Below, piece by piece: positions 29,116 through 37,236 of a DNA stretch of 41,309 nt; position 1 is the first letter of the stretch; every line of letters begins with the position of its first letter. The position numbers and the translations under genes were made by a program. The notes under the pieces were generated by a model. It was not told the DNA's origin and did no database searches. It saw nothing but the letters and a program-made list of their open reading frames with translations. Location of the stretch: positions 1 to 41,309 of the forward strand of contig JAKAHA010000009.1 of NCBI GenBank assembly GCA_021825445.1. Direction: 5' to 3'. The DNA comes from a bacterium (GTDB lineage: Bacteria > Patescibacteriota > Microgenomatia > UBA1406 > GWC2-37-13).

Positions 29116-29847
29116 TTAAGATTTACTTTTAGCTGCTTTTTTAGCTTTTGTTTCTTGTGCCTTTGACTGACTGCTTGAATATGCTCCTATAATTTCATTC
29201 ATGAAATATTCAATAGAAGTTATCGAATCGTCATTTCCGGGAATAGGAAAATTTATCGGGTCGGGATTAGCATTGGTGTCTGCAACGGCGATCGTCTTTA
29301 TCTTCATTTCACCCGATTCTTTAACTGAATTTTTTTCTTTTTTAATATCTACTATAAACAATGCGTCTGGTAATTTTTTTAGATTAGAAATTCCACCATA
29401 AAATTTTTCCAACTTATTTAGATCTTTATCAAGTTTTACTTGTTCGTGTTTAACAAACTTGCTCCACTCGCCTTTTTCTTTAGCTTCCTTCATTGAATTA
29501 AGCTTTTTTACGTTTTTGATTATCATCTCAAAGTTAGTAAGTAGTCCAGCAGGCCATTTAGTATTTACAAAAGATATATTGTTTTTAGTGCACAGTTCTT
29601 TAGTGAGATTGGAGGCTATTTTTTTGGTACAGACAACAAGAAGAACTTTTTCATTTGATCCAAGCTCTGAAACAAATTTTTTAGCTTTTTCCAAATAATC
29701 GGCGGTCTTGGTCAAATCAATTATTGAAACTCCATTTTCAAACGTATAGATATATTTATTTGTCTTTGGGTGAACTCTATTGGCTTTATGACCAAGATGG
29801 GCACCGACCGCAAATAACTCTTCCACTTTTTTATCAATATTTGTCAT
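29116..29847 (-). CDS. rpsB: Ribosomal protein uS2
   Basis: 243 residues from the ATG at 29847 (MTNIDKKVEELFAVGAHLGH). It has the S2 landmarks GAHLGHKANRVHPKTNKYIY, FENGVSIIDLTKT, NTKWPAGLLTNF, GGISNLKKLPDALFIVDIKK and TNANPDPINFPIPGNDDS, and a Lys/Ala-rich tail. The upstream in-frame TTG is not used, because the promoter at 29856-29884 places the transcript start after it. It is followed by tsf and frr. Confidence 0.95.
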   Translation of the reverse strand: MTNIDKKVEELFAVGAHLGHKANRVHPKTNKYIYTFENGVSIIDLTKTADYLEKAKKFVSELGSNEKVLLVVCTKKIASNLTKELCTKNNISFVNTKWPAGLLTNFEMIIKNVKKLNSMKEAKEKGEWSKFVKHEQVKLDKDLNKLEKFYGGISNLKKLPDALFIVDIKKEKNSVKESGEMKIKTIAVADTNANPDPINFPIPGNDDSITSIEYFMNEIIGAYSSSQSKAQETKAKKAAKSKS

Positions 29848-29855
29848 AACTACAC

Positions 29856-29884
29856 ATTCTATCAATTTGCCAGAGGTTTTGCAA
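29856..29884 (-). promoter_or_regulatory. Promoter of rpsB-tsf-frr
   Basis: Minus strand: -35 TTGCAA (29884-29879), 17-nt spacer, -10 TAGAAT (29861-29856), ATG 9 nt further. It sits directly after the galU stop. Confidence 0.6.
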
Positions 29885-30763
29885 TTAGATTTTAAGTGAT
29901 TTTATGAAGTTTTTAAATTCTCCATTAATTTCCTCATGTTCAAGTGCAAATTCTATAACAGTTTTTAAATATTCAAATTTATCTCCTGTGTCATAATACT
30001 TTCCATTTTCAATAACAACTGTGTAAACAGGAATTCCTTCTTTTTTTAGTAGGTTTATAGCATCAACTAACCAAATCTCTCCACTCCGTCCAGGATTAAT
30101 TTTTTTTAATGCACCAAAAATCTCTGGCGGCAATATATATCCGCCATGAGTTGCTATGTTTGAAGGTGCTTGGTCAATCTCAGGTTTTTCGACTATTTTA
30201 TTAATCTTGTAAACATTATTTTCGACATGGGTCAAATCTGCAATCCCGTATCTTTTTAAATCTGCCTTATTTTCGATTTTAACTCCTGAAATCACAATAC
30301 CACCAAATTTTTCGTAAACTTTAATCATTTGGGCAAGTCTTGGAGGTTTAGAATAGATAAACTCGTCGCCCCAAAGAACCGCAAATGGTTCATCTTCAAT
30401 TGCAGGCTCTGCAGTCAAGACAGGAGTGCCATTGCCATACGGACCTTTTTGACGAATATAGATAAAATTAGCCATATTAGAGATCCTTTGAATCTCTTTA
30501 AGTAAGTGTTCTTTTTTCCCTTGTATTAAATTTTTAACCAGGTCCTCAGAGGGTACGTCAAAATGATCTTCAATCGCTCGTTTATTGGAACCGGTAACTA
30601 TAATAATATTTTCTACATTTGAGTCGATTGCTTCTTCAACTACATATTGGATGACAGGTTTATCGACGACTGGAAGCATTTCTTTAGGCATCGCTTTTGT
30701 TTGGGGTAGAAATCTCGTCCCAAAACCAGCAGCAGGAATTACGACTTTGGTAATTTTTTTCAT
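29885..30763 (-). CDS. galU: UTP-glucose-1-phosphate uridylyltransferase
   Basis: 292 residues. Makes UDP-glucose for surface glycans. N-terminal nucleotide motif VIPAAGFGTRFLPQTKAMPK, KEMLPVVDKPVIQYVVEEA, FIYIRQKGPYGNGTPVL, LWGDEFIY, IVEKPEIDQAPSNIATHGGY and KYYDTGDKFEYLKTV, all GalU landmarks, with normal length. Its start overlaps the stop of the Ig-like gene (ATGA, 30760-30763). Confidence 0.96.
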   Translation of the reverse strand: MKKITKVVIPAAGFGTRFLPQTKAMPKEMLPVVDKPVIQYVVEEAIDSNVENIIIVTGSNKRAIEDHFDVPSEDLVKNLIQGKKEHLLKEIQRISNMANFIYIRQKGPYGNGTPVLTAEPAIEDEPFAVLWGDEFIYSKPPRLAQMIKVYEKFGGIVISGVKIENKADLKRYGIADLTHVENNVYKINKIVEKPEIDQAPSNIATHGGYILPPEIFGALKKINPGRSGEIWLVDAINLLKKEGIPVYTVVIENGKYYDTGDKFEYLKTVIEFALEHEEINGEFKNFIKSLKI

Positions 30764-31176
30764 TCAAATTTTATTGAAACTTTTTGATCAATCTGAACAT
30801 TGTCCCCAACTATGGCAGTAAGTTCGGCAACTCCGGGACTATTTGAGATTAATGTAAAAGTAGCTTTTCCAGTCTTGTCAGATTCCAGAGTAGATTCTTG
30901 TCCACCATCAACCAAACCTAAACTTGTGACCAATTTAACTGTTTTTTTATCCAATGGTAAATTATTGGCATTTCTAATAAAAACATTTACGTTTACTTTA
31001 TTTCCTATCTTTGCAGTCAATGGCCAGGCAAAAATTAACGACGTTTTTGGTGAGGGAGTAGTTTCAGCTGATGCCCGGGCAAAATTACTAAACTGTTTAT
31101 TAAATATAGTATTTGTCATAAAAATCCCAAATACTATAAAAAACAACAACATCAAAGCGAGAAATTTTTTGTCCAT
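30760..31176 (-). CDS. Membrane-anchored protein with one Ig-like (Big_1/invasin-like) domain
   Basis: 138 residues from the ATG at 31176 (MDKKFLAL). One N-terminal membrane segment (about 5-22), a Ser/Ala/Thr linker, and then a single beta-sandwich domain with LPLDKKTVKLVTSLGLVDGG, STLESDKTGKATFTLISNSP and GVAELTAIV, the bacterial Ig-like group 1 (invasin-like) pattern. It is probably exposed outside the membrane. A TTGATA/TATCAA palindrome (31180-31194) lies directly before the ATG. It is coupled to galU by overlap. Confidence 0.75.
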   Translation of the reverse strand: MDKKFLALMLLFFIVFGIFMTNTIFNKQFSNFARASAETTPSPKTSLIFAWPLTAKIGNKVNVNVFIRNANNLPLDKKTVKLVTSLGLVDGGQESTLESDKTGKATFTLISNSPGVAELTAIVGDNVQIDQKVSIKFE

Positions 31177-31209
31177 ATATTGATAGCTTATCAACTAATG
31201 CCTTATTTG

Positions 31210-31860
31210 TCAAACTAGGGATTGGTTGATAATATCAACTATTTTGGTATGTATTCTTTCAGGAGAAAGAATTTTATTATTTTCTACACAATCAATTTTT
31301 ACCCAACTTTTATTTGTTTTTACAATTTCCAAATACATCGACTCAACCTTTTTAAGATATTTAATATCTTTTTCGTATTGATCTTTTATTTTTTTTGCAA
31401 TCAAAGTTTGTGTGAATTTTTGGGGAACGTAAAGAAATATGATTAATGAGGGTCTAGGAATATTAAAGACCTCATATTCAAGCGTCTCAACCCATTTTAA
31501 AAATTTTTCTCTCTCGGAGGGCTTGACTTTGACTGCTTGATAAATCGACGATGGAGTATATCTATTGCATATGACAAGCTTGCCATCTTTGATTGCCTGC
31601 CATATTTGATCTTTTACCTGCCAACGGTCGGCTGCATAAGGGAATGACGCAAGGTATGGATTGATTCGGCTAAAATGACCGAATTCACCGTTTAAGAAAC
31701 GACCGGCAAAATCGCCAAAGAATGTTTTTTTATATTGGGGAAAGTCAAAAGAAGCATATGGGATTTTCTGAGACTTTAAATATTCTACTAATAATTTTTG
31801 TTGCGTAGCCTTACCCGAACCGTCAATACCTTCAATAACGATGAGCTTATTATCTTTCAT
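31210..31860 (-). CDS. tmk: Thymidylate kinase-like NMP kinase
   Basis: 216 residues. P loop IVIEGIDGSGKATQQKLLVE, the PQYKKTFFGDFAGRFLNGEF region, DRWQVKDQIWQAI (DR motif equivalent) and ICNRYTPSSIYQAVKV (lid-side R-Y). dTMP kinase is the nearest family by motif. It is followed closely upstream by the ClpC-like gene (2 nt gap). Confidence 0.87.
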   Translation of the reverse strand: MKDNKLIVIEGIDGSGKATQQKLLVEYLKSQKIPYASFDFPQYKKTFFGDFAGRFLNGEFGHFSRINPYLASFPYAADRWQVKDQIWQAIKDGKLVICNRYTPSSIYQAVKVKPSEREKFLKWVETLEYEVFNIPRPSLIIFLYVPQKFTQTLIAKKIKDQYEKDIKYLKKVESMYLEIVKTNKSWVKIDCVENNKILSPERIHTKIVDIINQSLV

Positions 31861-31862
31861 TT

Positions 31863-33983
31863 TTATAAATTTATTGTTTCACCTGATTTAATTTTATTTT
31901 CCAAAATAAGTTTGGCAACCTTATCTTCGATTTCGTCCCTTATCGTCCTTTCAAGATTTCTAGCTCCATAATGAGGGTCAAATCCCTTTTTTGAAACCAA
32001 ATCGATTGTTTTTTCCGTGACAACGACTTTTACTTTGTATAATTTTAATACATCAATTGATATTCTTTCGATGATTTTTTTAGCTAAAATTTTAATTGAT
32101 TCTTGATTTAAGGACTCGAAAGAAATTACACCATCAAATCGATTAAGAAATTCGGGAGAAAAAACGTTCTCGTCCTTGGCGTTTGAGGTTGCTATAACAA
32201 CTAAGTTTTTACAATCGATCTTTTTTCCCGATCCGTCAATAAAATAACCTTCATCAATAATTGTCAAAAAAATGTTGGTCAAATCACGATCTGCTTTTTC
32301 AATTTCGTCCAATAACAAAACCCCATAACTTTGTTTTTTAATGGCACTAGTTAGAAATCCTGGGCCACTATTATCGCCGATTAATTTTGGAATATCGTAT
32401 TTTGATTGGAATTCAGACATATCGAAACGCAATAAAATATTATTAAAAAATGTATTAGACACTGCTTTGGCTGTCTCGGTCTTTCCAACACCAGTTGGAC
32501 CTAAAAATAAAAACGAAGCCAGAGGTTTTTTTCTTTTACCAATAAGCAAAAAAGAACGTCTCAGTGTCGAAGAAAGCTTATGTATCGCTTCGTTTTGTTG
32601 AATGATTTTTGAAAATAATAACGTTTCAAGGTTTAAAAGTTTTTCCTTCATTTGTTTGGTGATAGTCGTTGGAATATGGGTTTTTTCCGTAAGGACATTA
32701 TTGATAACCTCCGGCGTTACTATTTTTTGTTTTGTACTGGCACATGCTGAATCTAAAAGATCTACGGCTTTTTCAGGAAAAGGAATTGTGGTTAGGTAAT
32801 ATTCACTTTTTTCAATAACTTCTTTGATGGATTCGTAAGGAATTGTCAGTCTATAAATTGATTCAAAATCATAAACTGCTTCCAGTAAAATCATCTCAGC
32901 TTCTTTTTTGGAGATTTCATAAACATCCACTTTGCTAAAAATACGGTTTATTTTTTCATTTGAATATATAAGATTTTGAAAAGCAAAGGGAGTCGTTATT
33001 CCAATAACTTGAACTAAATTACTATTGGCAAATTTTTCGAAAGAAACAGTCAGATCTGTATATTTATCAATATTGTCAATAAAAAGAATAATATTTTTAG
33101 CAAGTTCGGCTTCTTTTAATAGATCTTCAAAGAAATTTTCTCTTTGTTTTTGGTCAACAAATTGACTGAGGATTTTTTCCATATTTAATTTCAAAATTCT
33201 TTTGTACATCAGATTAACATTGGTTTTTCCGAGATAGATTTTTTTTGCAAAAGCGTCAACGATAGTGTGCTTCCCTACTCCTTCCTCACCTACGATAATG
33301 ACATTATTTTCTACCGATTTAGTCAAAATTTGCTCGATTTCAGTAATTTCTTTTTTTCGATCAACGATATTTTTTATATGATGAAGATATGTGGGGGTAG
33401 CCAAGTCAGTTGCAAATTGATCCAATATTGGACTATACCCTACTGCCCAATCGCGAGCTAAAGGTGGATAGGAAAATAAATTTGACAATTTCCACCATTG
33501 AATTTTACTTACATGTTCTTTGTAATAATCTTCAAACCATTCTTCTACTTTAAGTAAATTTTCGTTATTTAGTAAATGAGTTTCGATAAAATTTTTCTTG
33601 AAAATTTCCTTTTCTTCTTGTTGAGTTTTTTGAGCTAAATAAATTAAGTAAAAAAAAGGAGTAAAAAGAAAAGAAGATAAGGCTATGAAAGGAAGTACGA
33701 TCATCAGAATTGTTTGAAATATAAAATAAAAAAAGATAATAGAGAGTCTCATTACAAAACCTATAGATCTGGATATTAAATTAAAAGCAAGCCTGTTAGC
33801 CCACTCGGATAGTGAAAACCCTACAAAAGTTTTTTTTACAATCAAATTTTTCCATGGATGAAATAAAGTTTTGAAAAGCGTGGAAATTGAAAAAAAATAT
33901 GGAAGAAAAATAAATATGTTAATAGTGGCTTCGCCAAAATCATGAAGACTATCCCGATAGTATTGCCAAAAGTTTTTCCTCAT
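31863..33983 (-). CDS. Membrane-anchored ClpC/ClpB-like double AAA+ ATPase
   Basis: 706 residues. The N-terminal ~130 residues hold two or three hydrophobic segments (about 20-40 and 75-118) in place of the usual Clp N domain. D1: Walker A GEEGVGKHT (232-240), Walker B FIDN (301-304), where the catalytic Glu is Asn. D2: Walker A GPTGVGKTET (495-504), Walker B LLLDEIEKAD, sensor IATSNAKDE, and the C-terminal FDPHYGARNLERTI of Clp proteins. This suggests an unfoldase fixed to the membrane, with D1 impaired in hydrolysis. No ClpP gene is in the window. It is first in a long minus-strand run. Confidence 0.87.
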   Translation of the reverse strand: MRKNFWQYYRDSLHDFGEATINIFIFLPYFFSISTLFKTLFHPWKNLIVKKTFVGFSLSEWANRLAFNLISRSIGFVMRLSIIFFYFIFQTILMIVLPFIALSSFLFTPFFYLIYLAQKTQQEEKEIFKKNFIETHLLNNENLLKVEEWFEDYYKEHVSKIQWWKLSNLFSYPPLARDWAVGYSPILDQFATDLATPTYLHHIKNIVDRKKEITEIEQILTKSVENNVIIVGEEGVGKHTIVDAFAKKIYLGKTNVNLMYKRILKLNMEKILSQFVDQKQRENFFEDLLKEAELAKNIILFIDNIDKYTDLTVSFEKFANSNLVQVIGITTPFAFQNLIYSNEKINRIFSKVDVYEISKKEAEMILLEAVYDFESIYRLTIPYESIKEVIEKSEYYLTTIPFPEKAVDLLDSACASTKQKIVTPEVINNVLTEKTHIPTTITKQMKEKLLNLETLLFSKIIQQNEAIHKLSSTLRRSFLLIGKRKKPLASFLFLGPTGVGKTETAKAVSNTFFNNILLRFDMSEFQSKYDIPKLIGDNSGPGFLTSAIKKQSYGVLLLDEIEKADRDLTNIFLTIIDEGYFIDGSGKKIDCKNLVVIATSNAKDENVFSPEFLNRFDGVISFESLNQESIKILAKKIIERISIDVLKLYKVKVVVTEKTIDLVSKKGFDPHYGARNLERTIRDEIEDKVAKLILENKIKSGETINL

Positions 33984-34038
33984 ATTTTGAGTATAGAGGA
34001 TTAATCGAGAATTGTTAAGAGTAAGTCAATCTTTTTAG

Positions 34039-34112
34039 GTAGTGGTGTGATTTATCACACCATGAATAATCAATTTAATGAATTATTATGGAACGATGAA
34101 TCGTTCCACTAC
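34039..34112. repeat. Composite of two GTAG...CTAC palindromes
   Basis: gtag tggtgtgat/atcacacca (34039-34062), 26 nt of spacer, tggaacgat/atcgttcca ctac (34089-34112). Only the outermost ends keep GTAG and CTAC. It directly precedes the TrpR relic. Confidence 0.75.
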
Positions 34113-34124
34113 AGGAAATGCAAC

Positions 34125-34165
34125 TGGGATCATAAACGAAGGCAATCGGAAAGAAAGTTGATTGA
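34125..34165 (+). pseudogene. Relic of a TrpR-like gene (C-terminal codons only)
   Basis: 41 nt, 40 identical to 17765-17805 of TrpR-like copy 2, coding W D H K R R Q S E R K x I D. The rest of the gene, its promoter module and operators are absent. It follows a pair of palindromes like those upstream of copy 2, as if the middle of a cassette had been deleted. Confidence 0.8.
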
Positions 34166-34170
34166 TTCTA

Positions 34171-34380
34171 TTAAGATAGCTTTAGCATTTTTGATAATCC
34201 GTCTACAATTCGTTTACCTAAATCTTTATTCATTAAACCATCGCTAACTAAATTTCTAACAGAAGTTATTGTCCTAATTAATGATATTGTGAAAAACATT
34301 TTTGGCATAAGGGAATCTTTTCTGACATCATTAAAAATTTCTCTCGCAGTTAATGCATTAAAGTATTTTTCATTTTTCAT
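34171..34380 (-). CDS. Small helical protein, unknown
   Basis: 69 residues from the ATG at 34380 (MKNEKYFNALTAREIFNDVR), mostly predicted helical, with a basic C terminus (LGKRIVDGLSKMLKLS). I do not recognise the family. The longer in-frame start (TTG at 34413) is the -35 box itself and is not used. The promoter has TTGACA and TAAAAT separated by AAG repeats; the ATG comes 7 nt after the -10, so the mRNA would be leaderless. It sits beside the TrpR relic. Confidence 0.5.
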   Translation of the reverse strand: MKNEKYFNALTAREIFNDVRKDSLMPKMFFTISLIRTITSVRNLVSDGLMNKDLGKRIVDGLSKMLKLS

Positions 34381-34387
34381 ATGAACG

Positions 34388-34413
34388 ATTTTACTTCTTC
34401 TTCTTCTTGTCAA
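34388..34413 (-). promoter_or_regulatory. Promoter with trinucleotide repeat in the spacer
   Basis: Minus strand: -35 TTGACA (34413-34408), spacer AGAAGAAGAAGAAG (14 nt), -10 TAAAAT (34393-34388). A gain of one triplet would give 17 nt, the optimal spacing. Confidence 0.5.
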
Positions 34414-34467
34414 GCGATTATGTTAGCACGACGGGCTAATCGACCAAATATATTTTTTGTTTTTAAT

Positions 34468-34496
34468 GTAGAGACAAGGCAATGCCTTGTCTCTAC
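34468..34496. repeat. GTAG...CTAC palindrome (29 nt)
   Basis: gtagagacaaggca, one central base, then tgccttgtctctac. The 14-nt arms are perfect complements. It lies in the gap between the small gene at 34380 and the ATP-grasp genes; nothing else is seen there except the start-codon hairpin. Confidence 0.85.
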
Positions 34497-34574
34497 AAAA
34501 TATTGACAGGTATTTTGCCATAATTGCCCTTGACATTTTGAAAAAATAATTGATAATTTTGATAATCACGAACC

Positions 34575-34623
34575 ATGATCCTTCAGTGATATTCAGGATC
34601 ATACTGAGCGAAGCCGAAGTATG
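34575..34623 (+). repeat. Start-codon hairpin element, copy 2 (ATP-grasp gene)
   Basis: ATGATCCT-loop-AGGATCAT hairpin, then CATAC TGAGCGAAGCCGAA GTATG, whose last ATG is the start of the gene at 34621. It has the same layout and orientation as at rpsF, with a compensatory C-G for G-C change in the stem. Confidence 0.8.
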
Positions 34624-36027
34624 AAAAAAATGAAAAAGAAGGCGAGTAAAAAACCTCCCTCTAAAAAAAAAGAATTAATTATTTACATCTACAATGTTGT
34701 TGAAGACGAATGGTCTTTCCTATCTTCAATTCAGCCAATTGAAAAACGATATTCGATGATCAATGATTGTAATATTTCATCAGAATGTTATCTTTTTTCT
34801 AATGCCTCAGAAAGTGAATTTATTTACATCTCTCCGGTTGAAATTTCAAATACATTTAAAAATTACTTTCAATCAATTACCAATAACAAAAAAGTCGATA
34901 TCTTTGTTCCCCAAATGAAGACGGCTTTAATCTGCAAAGACTTTTATACCGATAAGCAATTATTTGGAGAAATAATTGCCAAAGCAAAAAAATATCACAA
35001 AGTGACGTTGATTAGTTATGCGACTTCTCCGGAATTTTTGGAATTAAAAGAAAGAATGATACAGCTTGGGATAAACGTAGTGACTCCTGAGGCTCCTGAA
35101 CTTGAAAATGCTTGGACCGTCAATTTTTTTGGTAGTAAATCTGGGATTAGACAGTTAGCTCAACAAAGTCGAGCCGTAGAGCCAGATTTTATAATGCCCG
35201 ACGGCGTGATATGCGTGGGAAAATTGGATGCTGCCAAAATTGCTGCCAATCGTTATATAAAAGAAAAAGGAGTCGTCTTAAAAACCAATAAAGGGAGTGG
35301 CGGTCAGGGAGTTTTGATTTTCCGTGATGGAGAATTGCCACGTGATTATAAATCTTGTGAAAAAAGAATTTACGAATTATTAAGTGAAGATGGCTATTGG
35401 GAAAGGTTTCCGATAATTATTGAAGAATTAATCAATGTTAATTATTCGACTCCTGGAGCTTTTCCAAATATTGAGTTTAAGATCCATAAAAGCGGAAAGA
35501 TTGAAATGCTTTATTATTGTGTGATGATGGTCACCAAAGAAGGTAAATACTATGGACTGGATATTCATGAAGATGTAATCAACGAAAGGACAGCGGCAAG
35601 AATCATAGACACAGGTTATTACATTGCAGAAAAATATGCTGAGGCTGGATACCGCGGACATTTTGATATTGATATGATCGCTTCAAATAATAAACATATT
35701 TTTGTAGACGAATCAAACACAAGAAATACTGGTGGGACTGATATCTATAAATTAGTTCATGAATTATATGGAGAAGATTTTATGTCTGATGTTTACGTAT
35801 TAAATCGTAATAATTATAAATTTAACAATCAAGAACCAATCACCTTTAGAAAAGTAATAGACACAATTAAGCCACTACTTTATGATAAGAAAAAAAAGGA
35901 AGGAGTTATTTTGGCTTCTTCTACGCCTCTACAATATAATCAACTTTTGTACACTGTCTTAGGAAAAAATAAAAAAAGATCATATGAACTTCAAGATGAC
36001 TTGTTTGAGTTGTTAAACAAAATATGA
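34621..36027 (+). CDS. ATP-grasp peptide-ligase-like protein (PGM1-like)
   Basis: 468 residues. A Lys-rich N terminus is followed by a pre-ATP-grasp part (LISYATSPEFLELKERMIQL, VVTPEAPELENAWTVNFFGS), then an ATP-grasp fold: VVLKTNKGSGGQGVLIFRDG (nucleotide loop), IIIEELI, GHFDIDMIA and VDESNTRNTGGTDIYKLVHE (metal-binding end). The combination resembles the PGM1-type ligases that join amino acids or peptides. The substrate is unknown. The next gene, also ATP-grasp, overlaps it by 4 nt, so the two probably act in sequence. Confidence 0.78.
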   Translation: MKKMKKKASKKPPSKKKELIIYIYNVVEDEWSFLSSIQPIEKRYSMINDCNISSECYLFSNASESEFIYISPVEISNTFKNYFQSITNNKKVDIFVPQMKTALICKDFYTDKQLFGEIIAKAKKYHKVTLISYATSPEFLELKERMIQLGINVVTPEAPELENAWTVNFFGSKSGIRQLAQQSRAVEPDFIMPDGVICVGKLDAAKIAANRYIKEKGVVLKTNKGSGGQGVLIFRDGELPRDYKSCEKRIYELLSEDGYWERFPIIIEELINVNYSTPGAFPNIEFKIHKSGKIEMLYYCVMMVTKEGKYYGLDIHEDVINERTAARIIDTGYYIAEKYAEAGYRGHFDIDMIASNNKHIFVDESNTRNTGGTDIYKLVHELYGEDFMSDVYVLNRNNYKFNNQEPITFRKVIDTIKPLLYDKKKKEGVILASSTPLQYNQLLYTVLGKNKKRSYELQDDLFELLNKI

Positions 36028-37043
36028 ATATCGCATTCCTATATAACGTTCGTCACGTCTATCCTGATCCAAAAGACTATTTAAACCAGGTTGCCGAAGG
36101 TGATTTTGATGATCCAATAACTATAAAATGGCAGATAAAACATTTAAAAAAATTAGGTCATAAAATCATTCCAATTGAAGCCGACGAAAAAGCTTACTTA
36201 AAACTATATAAACTTAAAGATAAGATTGACCTGGTTTTCAATATCGCCGAAGGAAAAAATGGTCGAGATCGTGAGCTACAAATTCCTGCAATGCTTGAAA
36301 TGTTAAAGATTCCCTATACGGGATGTTCGCCTCTTACTCAAGGGATAATCCTCGACAAAGCAAGAGCTAAAGAAATATTTATTTTGAATAATATTCCAAC
36401 GCTCCCTTTTCAAGTTTTTCATTCGGAATACGACGAATTAAAAAAAGAATTAAAATTTCCATTATTTGTCAAACCAGTTTCGGAAGGTTCTTCAATGGGG
36501 ATTACAAATAATAGCGTTGTTAATAATCTAACTGAGCTGAAAAAACGAGTTAAAAAATTAATAAGTAATTTTAAAGAAGCGGTAATAGTTGAACCATTTC
36601 TAACTGGTCGAGAATTTTCAATTGCTCTAGTTGGTAATCCTCCCAAAATTTTACCTATAATCGAACCAAATCACAATTTATTGCCGAAAAAATATTTGCC
36701 CTTTGATTCACTTGAGGTTAAATGGATATTTGAAGAAGAAGGAGCGAACGCTGATTATTTAGTTTGTCCGGCAATTGTTGACAAAAAACTTAGAGACAAA
36801 CTTCACAAGATTTGCCTCGATGTTTGGGAAGCTCTAGAGATAGATGATTGGTGCAGAATTGATATTAGGTGTGATGAAAAAAATAACCCGTATGTTCTTG
36901 AAGTTAACTCACCTCCCGGGATGATTCCTCCAGAAGTATCGATGACTTCGTATTTTCCACTGGCAGCCCGAACCGCAGGAATTGATTATGAAGGTCTTCT
37001 TAAAAAAATTATTGAGTCTGCAGTGAAGAGGTATAAAAAATAG
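36024..37043 (+). CDS. D-Ala-D-Ala ligase-like ATP-grasp enzyme
   Basis: 339 residues. N-terminal FNIAEGKNGRDRELQIPAML and PYTGCSPLTQGIILDKA, ATP-grasp FPLFVKPVSEGSSMGITNNS, IVEPFLTGREFSIALVG, CRIDIRCDEKNNPYVLEVNS with the PPGM metal loop. This is the Ddl fold, but the ends differ from canonical Ddl (no clear HGxxGEDG motif; FNIAEGKNGRDRE stands in its place). It may ligate another dipeptide, perhaps with the product of the upstream ATP-grasp gene. No other cell-wall genes are near. Confidence 0.82.
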   Translation: MNIAFLYNVRHVYPDPKDYLNQVAEGDFDDPITIKWQIKHLKKLGHKIIPIEADEKAYLKLYKLKDKIDLVFNIAEGKNGRDRELQIPAMLEMLKIPYTGCSPLTQGIILDKARAKEIFILNNIPTLPFQVFHSEYDELKKELKFPLFVKPVSEGSSMGITNNSVVNNLTELKKRVKKLISNFKEAVIVEPFLTGREFSIALVGNPPKILPIIEPNHNLLPKKYLPFDSLEVKWIFEEEGANADYLVCPAIVDKKLRDKLHKICLDVWEALEIDDWCRIDIRCDEKNNPYVLEVNSPPGMIPPEVSMTSYFPLAARTAGIDYEGLLKKIIESAVKRYKK

Positions 37044-37075
37044 GGTGGAACGTAATAAATCTTCGATTTAAACGT
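37042..37075. repeat. 34-nt direct repeat left of tRNA-Val
   Basis: Starts agggtggaacgtaataaat and ends cgatttaaacgt. It is identical to 37159-37192, and the two copies bracket tRNA-Val. Each has an internal imperfect stem (aaatc ttc gattt). Confidence 0.85.
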
Positions 37076-37077
37076 GG

Positions 37078-37150
37078 TGGACGCTGAGGGGCTCGAACCC
37101 CCGACATTCGCGATGTAAACGCGACGCTCTACCAACTGAGCTAAGCGTCC
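37078..37150 (-). tRNA. tRNA-Val (anticodon TAC)
   Basis: Acceptor GGACGCT/AGCGTCC perfect, discriminator A. D arm GCTCAGTTGGTAGAGC, anticodon stem TCGCG/CGCGA with loop TTTACAT (anticodon TAC), T arm GGGGG TTCGAGC CCCTC with one mismatch-type pair. CCA is not encoded. It lies between two copies of a 34-nt repeat. Confidence 0.97.
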
Positions 37151-37158
37151 GAGACCCA

Positions 37159-37192
37159 AGGGTGGAACGTAATAAATCTTCGATTTAAACGT
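37159..37192. repeat. 34-nt direct repeat right of tRNA-Val
   Basis: Identical to 37042-37075. In this copy the sequence continues tcca, completing a palindrome (tggaacgt ... acgttcca) with the family ends seen at 34089-34112. Confidence 0.85.
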
Positions 37193-37198
37193 TCCAAC

Positions 37199-37236
37199 AA
37201 CGTTGAATCCCGATCGAATCGGGATTCTTACGTTGT
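37199..37236. repeat. Inverted repeat after tRNA-Ile
   Basis: gaatcccgat cga atcgggattc within outer caacgt/acgttg arms. It starts at the 3' end of tRNA-Ile on the minus strand and may act in 3' processing or as a transcription block between the two tRNAs. Confidence 0.7.

Noticed and set aside
34047-34247. Plus-strand open frame of 66 codons over the TrpR relic
   Set aside because: It is made of palindrome sequence, the relic and antisense of the small gene; it has no promoter or family features.
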